Shown here one piece after another: positions 61,249 through 64,000 of a stretch of DNA of 64,000 bases; within the stretch, counting starts at the first letter, position 1, and every line of letters begins with the position of its first letter. Origin of the DNA: Streptomyces sp. GESEQ-35. GTDB lineage: Bacteria > Actinomycetota > Actinomycetes > Streptomycetales > Streptomycetaceae. The notes beneath the pieces are model-generated. The model was not told where the DNA came from. It saw only the letters and a list, made by a program, of their open reading frames with translations, and searched no databases. Position numbers and translations under genes: made by a program. Location of the stretch: assembly GCF_017948485.1 (NCBI RefSeq), contig NZ_JAFFSX010000010.1, forward strand, positions 248,001 through 312,000. The letters run 5' to 3'.

Positions 61249-61889
61249 TTCAGGCCCTCCGCTACGGTCAGCTTGGCGTCGGTCTTGGCGGTGATCACCT
61301 CGACGCTCACACCGGGCGCCGTCTCGACGAGCAGCAGTCCGTCGTCCGTCACGTCCAGCACGCCGAGGTCGGTGATGATCCGGTTCACACACGCCTTCCC
61401 GGTGAGGGGCAGCGCGCACTCGTCGAGGATCTTCGGGGAGCCGTCCTTCGCGGTGTGCGTCATCACCACGATCACCGTACGGGCGCCGTGCACGAGGTCC
61501 ATCGCGCCGCCGATCCCGGTGATCATCTTGCCGGGGATGGCCCAGTTCGCCAGGTCCCCGCGGGCGGAGACCTGCATGGCGCCCAGCACGGCGACGTCGA
61601 TGTGCCCGCCGCGGATCATCGAGAAGGACAGCGCCGAGTCGAAGTAGGAGGCGCCGGGCAGGACCGTGACGGTCTCCTTGCCCGCGTTGATCAGGTCGGG
61701 GTCGACCTGGTCCTCGGTCGGGTAGGGACCGGTGCCGAGGATGCCGTTCTCCGACTCCAGGATCACCTCGACGCCCGGCGGGAGGTAGTTGGGGATGAGG
61801 GTCGGCAGACCGATGCCGAGATTGACGTACTGGCCGTCCTGAAGTTCGCGTGCGGCGCGGGCGGCCATCTGTTCCCGGGTCCAGGCCAT
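61245..61889 (-). CDS. pcaJ: 3-oxoadipate CoA-transferase subunit B
   Basis: 214 aa. The class I CoA-transferase motif SENGILG carries the catalytic Glu; NLGIGLPTLIPNYLPPG is the other conserved segment. It transfers CoA from succinyl-CoA to 3-oxoadipate as a heteromer with PcaI. ATG 61889 shares its first base with the pcaI stop (TGATG). Confidence 0.94.
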   Translation of the reverse strand: MAWTREQMAARAARELQDGQYVNLGIGLPTLIPNYLPPGVEVILESENGILGTGPYPTEDQVDPDLINAGKETVTVLPGASYFDSALSFSMIRGGHIDVAVLGAMQVSARGDLANWAIPGKMITGIGGAMDLVHGARTVIVVMTHTAKDGSPKILDECALPLTGKACVNRIITDLGVLDVTDDGLLLVETAPGVSVEVITAKTDAKLTVAEGLK

Positions 61890-62644
61890 CAGCTGCTCAC
61901 CGTCCGCTGCTCGATCTGCTTGTCCGCCGCCTGCTCGGGGGTGAGCGCGACGACCCGCTGCACGAAGATGCCGGGCAGATGCACCGCGTCCGGGTCGATC
62001 TCGCCGGGCTCGACGAGTTCCTCGACCTCGGCGATCGTCACCCGGCCGGCCATCGCCGCGAGGGGGTTGAAGTTCCGCGTGGACTTGTTGAAGACCAGGT
62101 TCCCGTGCCGGTCGCCCTTCGCCGCCCTGACGAGCGCGAAGTCGGTGCGGATGCCCTGCTCCAGCACGTATTCCACGCCGTCGAACTCCCGTACCTCCTT
62201 CGCCGGGGAGGCCAGCGCGACGCCGCCGGAACCGTCGTAGCGCCAGGGCAGTCCGCCCTCGGCGACCTGGGTCCCGACGCCCGCGGGGGTGTAGAAGGCG
62301 GGGATGCCGGCGCCGCCGGCCCGCAGCCGCTCGGCGAGCGTGCCCTGCGGGATCATCTCCACCTCGAGCTCGCCGGCCAGATACTGCCGCGCGAACTCCT
62401 TGTTCGCGCCGATGTAGGAGCCGGTCACCCGGGCGATGCGGCCCGCGGCCAGCAGCACGGCGAGACCGGACTCCATCGCCCCGCAGTTGTTGGACACGAC
62501 GCCCAGGCCGCTCACGCCCCGCTCGTACAGCGCCTGGATCAGTACGTTCGGCACACCGCTCAGGCCGAATCCGCCGACCGCGAGGGTCGTGCCGTCCGGC
62601 ACATCGGCCACCGCCTCCAGGGCAGTGGCGACCACCTTGTCCAT
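61889..62644 (-). CDS. pcaI: 3-oxoadipate CoA-transferase subunit A
   Basis: 251 aa. CoA-binding motif GGFGLSGVPN and GAGIPAFYTPAGVGT with NFNPLAAMAG are hallmarks of the A subunit. First gene of the operon; its promoter region contains the PcaV-type palindrome. Start ATG 62644. Confidence 0.94.
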   Translation of the reverse strand: MDKVVATALEAVADVPDGTTLAVGGFGLSGVPNVLIQALYERGVSGLGVVSNNCGAMESGLAVLLAAGRIARVTGSYIGANKEFARQYLAGELEVEMIPQGTLAERLRAGGAGIPAFYTPAGVGTQVAEGGLPWRYDGSGGVALASPAKEVREFDGVEYVLEQGIRTDFALVRAAKGDRHGNLVFNKSTRNFNPLAAMAGRVTIAEVEELVEPGEIDPDAVHLPGIFVQRVVALTPEQAADKQIEQRTVSS

Positions 62645-62674
62645 CCGTGAAGCCCCATCTCATCAGACGCAAAT

Positions 62675-62692
62675 TAGTCAGAGCACTGACTA
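62675..62692. promoter_or_regulatory. PcaV-type operator in the pca promoter
   Basis: TAGTCAG-AGCA-CTGACTA is a perfect 7+4+7 inverted repeat 31 bp upstream of pcaI. S. coelicolor PcaV (MarR) represses this operon by binding a palindrome in the same divergent region. A second, imperfect dyad (centre GTGCAC) lies at 62784-62802, close to pcaV. Confidence 0.7.
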
Positions 62693-62830
62693 TCTATGCG
62701 AAGTTTGACTCACGCTGCCACCCTTGGTTTGTGCCGTCAAGACCCCTGGTGACGGACGAGGTGTGGGTCAAGGCGATGCGATATCGTTCAGTGCACCGAC
62801 GAAATCCTGCACTCACGCTGAGGAGCGCAC

Positions 62831-63301
62831 ATGGCCGCGGTGGACCTCACCACCCACCCCGGGCACCTGGCCCGGCGGTTCCAGCAGGCCCATTACCTGC
62901 TGTGGAACACCATGGTCTCCGAGGAGATCACCTCACCGCAGTTCGCGGTCCTCAACGCGCTCGTCGACGAGCCGGGGCTGGACCAGCGCACGGTGGGGGA
63001 GCGCGTGGGGCTCGACCGGTCCACCATCGCCGAGGTGATCAGCCGGCTCGGCCGCCGGGGTCTGCTCGACAAGGTGCGCGACCCGCAGGACGGCCGCCGT
63101 TTCCTGCTGTGCCTGACGGACGACGGCACACGCACCCACCGCAAGCTCACGGTCCGTACGGCCCGGATGAACCAGGTCTTCCTGGCCCCGCTCACCGCCG
63201 AGGAGCAGACCGTGTTCTTCGATCTCATCCGCCGTGTCTCGGACGCGGCAGAGGGGCTCCGCAACCCGACGGAACCCCTTGCGGCGTCGAAGACGGGCTA
63301 G
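62831..63301 (+). CDS. pcaV: MarR-family repressor of the pca operon
   Basis: 156 aa. wHTH: SPQFAVLNALVDEPGLDQRT, VGERVGLDRSTIAEVISRLG, RRGLLDKVRDPQDGRRF (wing). Size, position and divergence from pcaI match S. coelicolor PcaV, which binds protocatechuate and releases DNA. ATG 62831 follows GAGGAGCGCAC. Confidence 0.92.
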   Translation: MAAVDLTTHPGHLARRFQQAHYLLWNTMVSEEITSPQFAVLNALVDEPGLDQRTVGERVGLDRSTIAEVISRLGRRGLLDKVRDPQDGRRFLLCLTDDGTRTHRKLTVRTARMNQVFLAPLTAEEQTVFFDLIRRVSDAAEGLRNPTEPLAASKTG

Positions 63302-63311
63302 CGCGTCCGGC

Positions 63312-64000
63312 TCAGCCCTTCGCGAAGACCACCCAGACCTGGCCCCTGGCGAAGTTCAGCGGCGCGCCGCTCCCCGTGGTGAACTCCGTGCTGTCGGTGG
63401 CCTGTAGACGCTTCCAGCGGGCTTCGAAGACCTTCCCGTCGCGCAGCACCTCCGCCCGCCCCTCGCCCACCGTCTCGGTGTACGGCGTGTTGTTGCCGAG
63501 GAAGTCGGAGAAGTTGGACGGGCGCACGTTCACGTACTGGACGACGACCGTCGGCGGGGCCATCCGCTCCCCGTCGGTCATGGCCGGCGCACCGTCCATC
63601 GACACCAGCCAGCCGGACTGGTCCTCGGACCAGGTGAACGTGAACCGGGCCCCCGGGTAGCGCACGGTCCGCGAGTGCTCGGACCGCCCGCCCGAGGGTG
63701 CGCCGCCGTAGCGGAAGCCGGTGGTCAGCGCGTCCGCGCCGGGCACGGAGGACATCAGCTGGAAGGGCCGCAGGTAGAGGTTGTGCGGGGAGGGCCTGGA
63801 CTCGCCGCGGTAGAAGGCGCCGGGCGCCTCCTCGGGCGACTGGGCGTTCAACGGCGCCTTGTCGATCAGTGGGAGCAGTTTGTGCTGGGCCCCCGAGAAC
63901 GCGAGCGTGGGCCCGTCGAACTGCCTGAGCAGCTCCAGATCCGACTCACGGGCGCTGCGCACCGGGCCGACCACCTTCGGCAGCTTGGTCGCGTACACCG
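63312..64000 (-). CDS. DUF3048-family protein, C-terminal part (cut by window end)
   Basis: At least 229 codons, open to the right edge. ESDLELLRQFDGPTLAFSGA, YRGESRPSPHNLYLRPFQLM, FTWSEDQSGWLVSMDGAP and VVVQYVNVRPSNFSDFLGNN are characteristic of DUF3048 (YerB-type) proteins, usually lipoproteins. The N-terminus with any lipobox is outside the window. Convergent with pcaV, 10 bp apart. Confidence 0.85.
   Translation of the reverse strand, partial: VYATKLPKVVGPVRSARESDLELLRQFDGPTLAFSGAQHKLLPLIDKAPLNAQSPEEAPGAFYRGESRPSPHNLYLRPFQLMSSVPGADALTTGFRYGGAPSGGRSEHSRTVRYPGARFTFTWSEDQSGWLVSMDGAPAMTDGERMAPPTVVVQYVNVRPSNFSDFLGNNTPYTETVGEGRAEVLRDGKVFEARWKRLQATDSTEFTTGSGAPLNFARGQVWVVFAKG

Noticed and set aside
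1..64000. tRNA/rRNA genes, CRISPR arrays and phage attachment sites
   Set aside because: No cloverleaf-like GGTTC-A-TCC arm in the right context, no evenly spaced repeats and no integrase or att-like duplications were seen. A tRNA scan would be decisive.

Overview
The window is chromosomal DNA from a high-GC actinobacterium, almost certainly a Streptomyces. It shows strong third-position GC bias, frequent GTG starts, 4-bp ATGA/GTGA overlaps inside operons, large LuxR-type AAA regulators and the pcaV-pcaIJFHGBL gene order known from S. coelicolor. No rRNA, tRNA or CRISPR was seen.

Layout. 1-1.2 kb: end of a proline racemase-family gene and a GntR/FCD regulator. 1.3-9.4 kb: a LacI regulator, a CUT1 sugar ABC transporter without its ATPase, a cytoplasmic GH13 alpha-glucosidase and a secreted GH87 alpha-1,3-glucanase/mycodextranase; together these look like an alpha-glucan utilisation locus. 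9.4-16 kb: an SsuABC/TauABC-type importer, an IclR regulator and a vanillate-demethylase-like Rieske oxygenase and reductase with a small His-rich protein coupled between them. 16-27 kb: a disordered accessory zone with IS1634-, IS5- and IS630-like remnants, a truncated hypothetical gene, a WD40 pseudogene, a LAL regulator, a secreted peptidoglycan-binding-type protein and an AraC regulator. 27-30.5 kb: a second, larger GH87 enzyme on the minus strand.

30.9-42.7 kb: the most notable block. A minus-strand operon (41806 to 32435) encodes an Agd3-like (CE18) deacetylase, a PelF-like glycosyltransferase, a roughly 12-TM membrane protein, two SDR nucleotide-sugar enzymes, a sugar nucleotidyltransferase, a spherulin-4/Sph3-like (GH135) protein and an Ega3-like (GH114) lipoprotein. 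This nearly matches the enzyme set of the fungal galactosaminogalactan cluster, but is built around a bacterial Pel-type transferase. It probably makes, deacetylates and trims a cationic aminosugar exopolysaccharide.

43-55 kb: Tat-exported phospholipase C, a scramblase-like protein, a DMT/PAP2 pair divergent from a TetR gene across a palindrome-rich operator, a DUF2510 membrane protein, anmK with an MFS transporter, and a large AAA/TPR regulator carrying one frameshift. 55-63 kb: an SDR, then the complete protocatechuate branch of the beta-ketoadipate pathway (pcaIJFHGBL) with divergent pcaV. The vanillate-type oxygenase at 15 kb could feed protocatechuate into it. The window ends inside a DUF3048-family gene.
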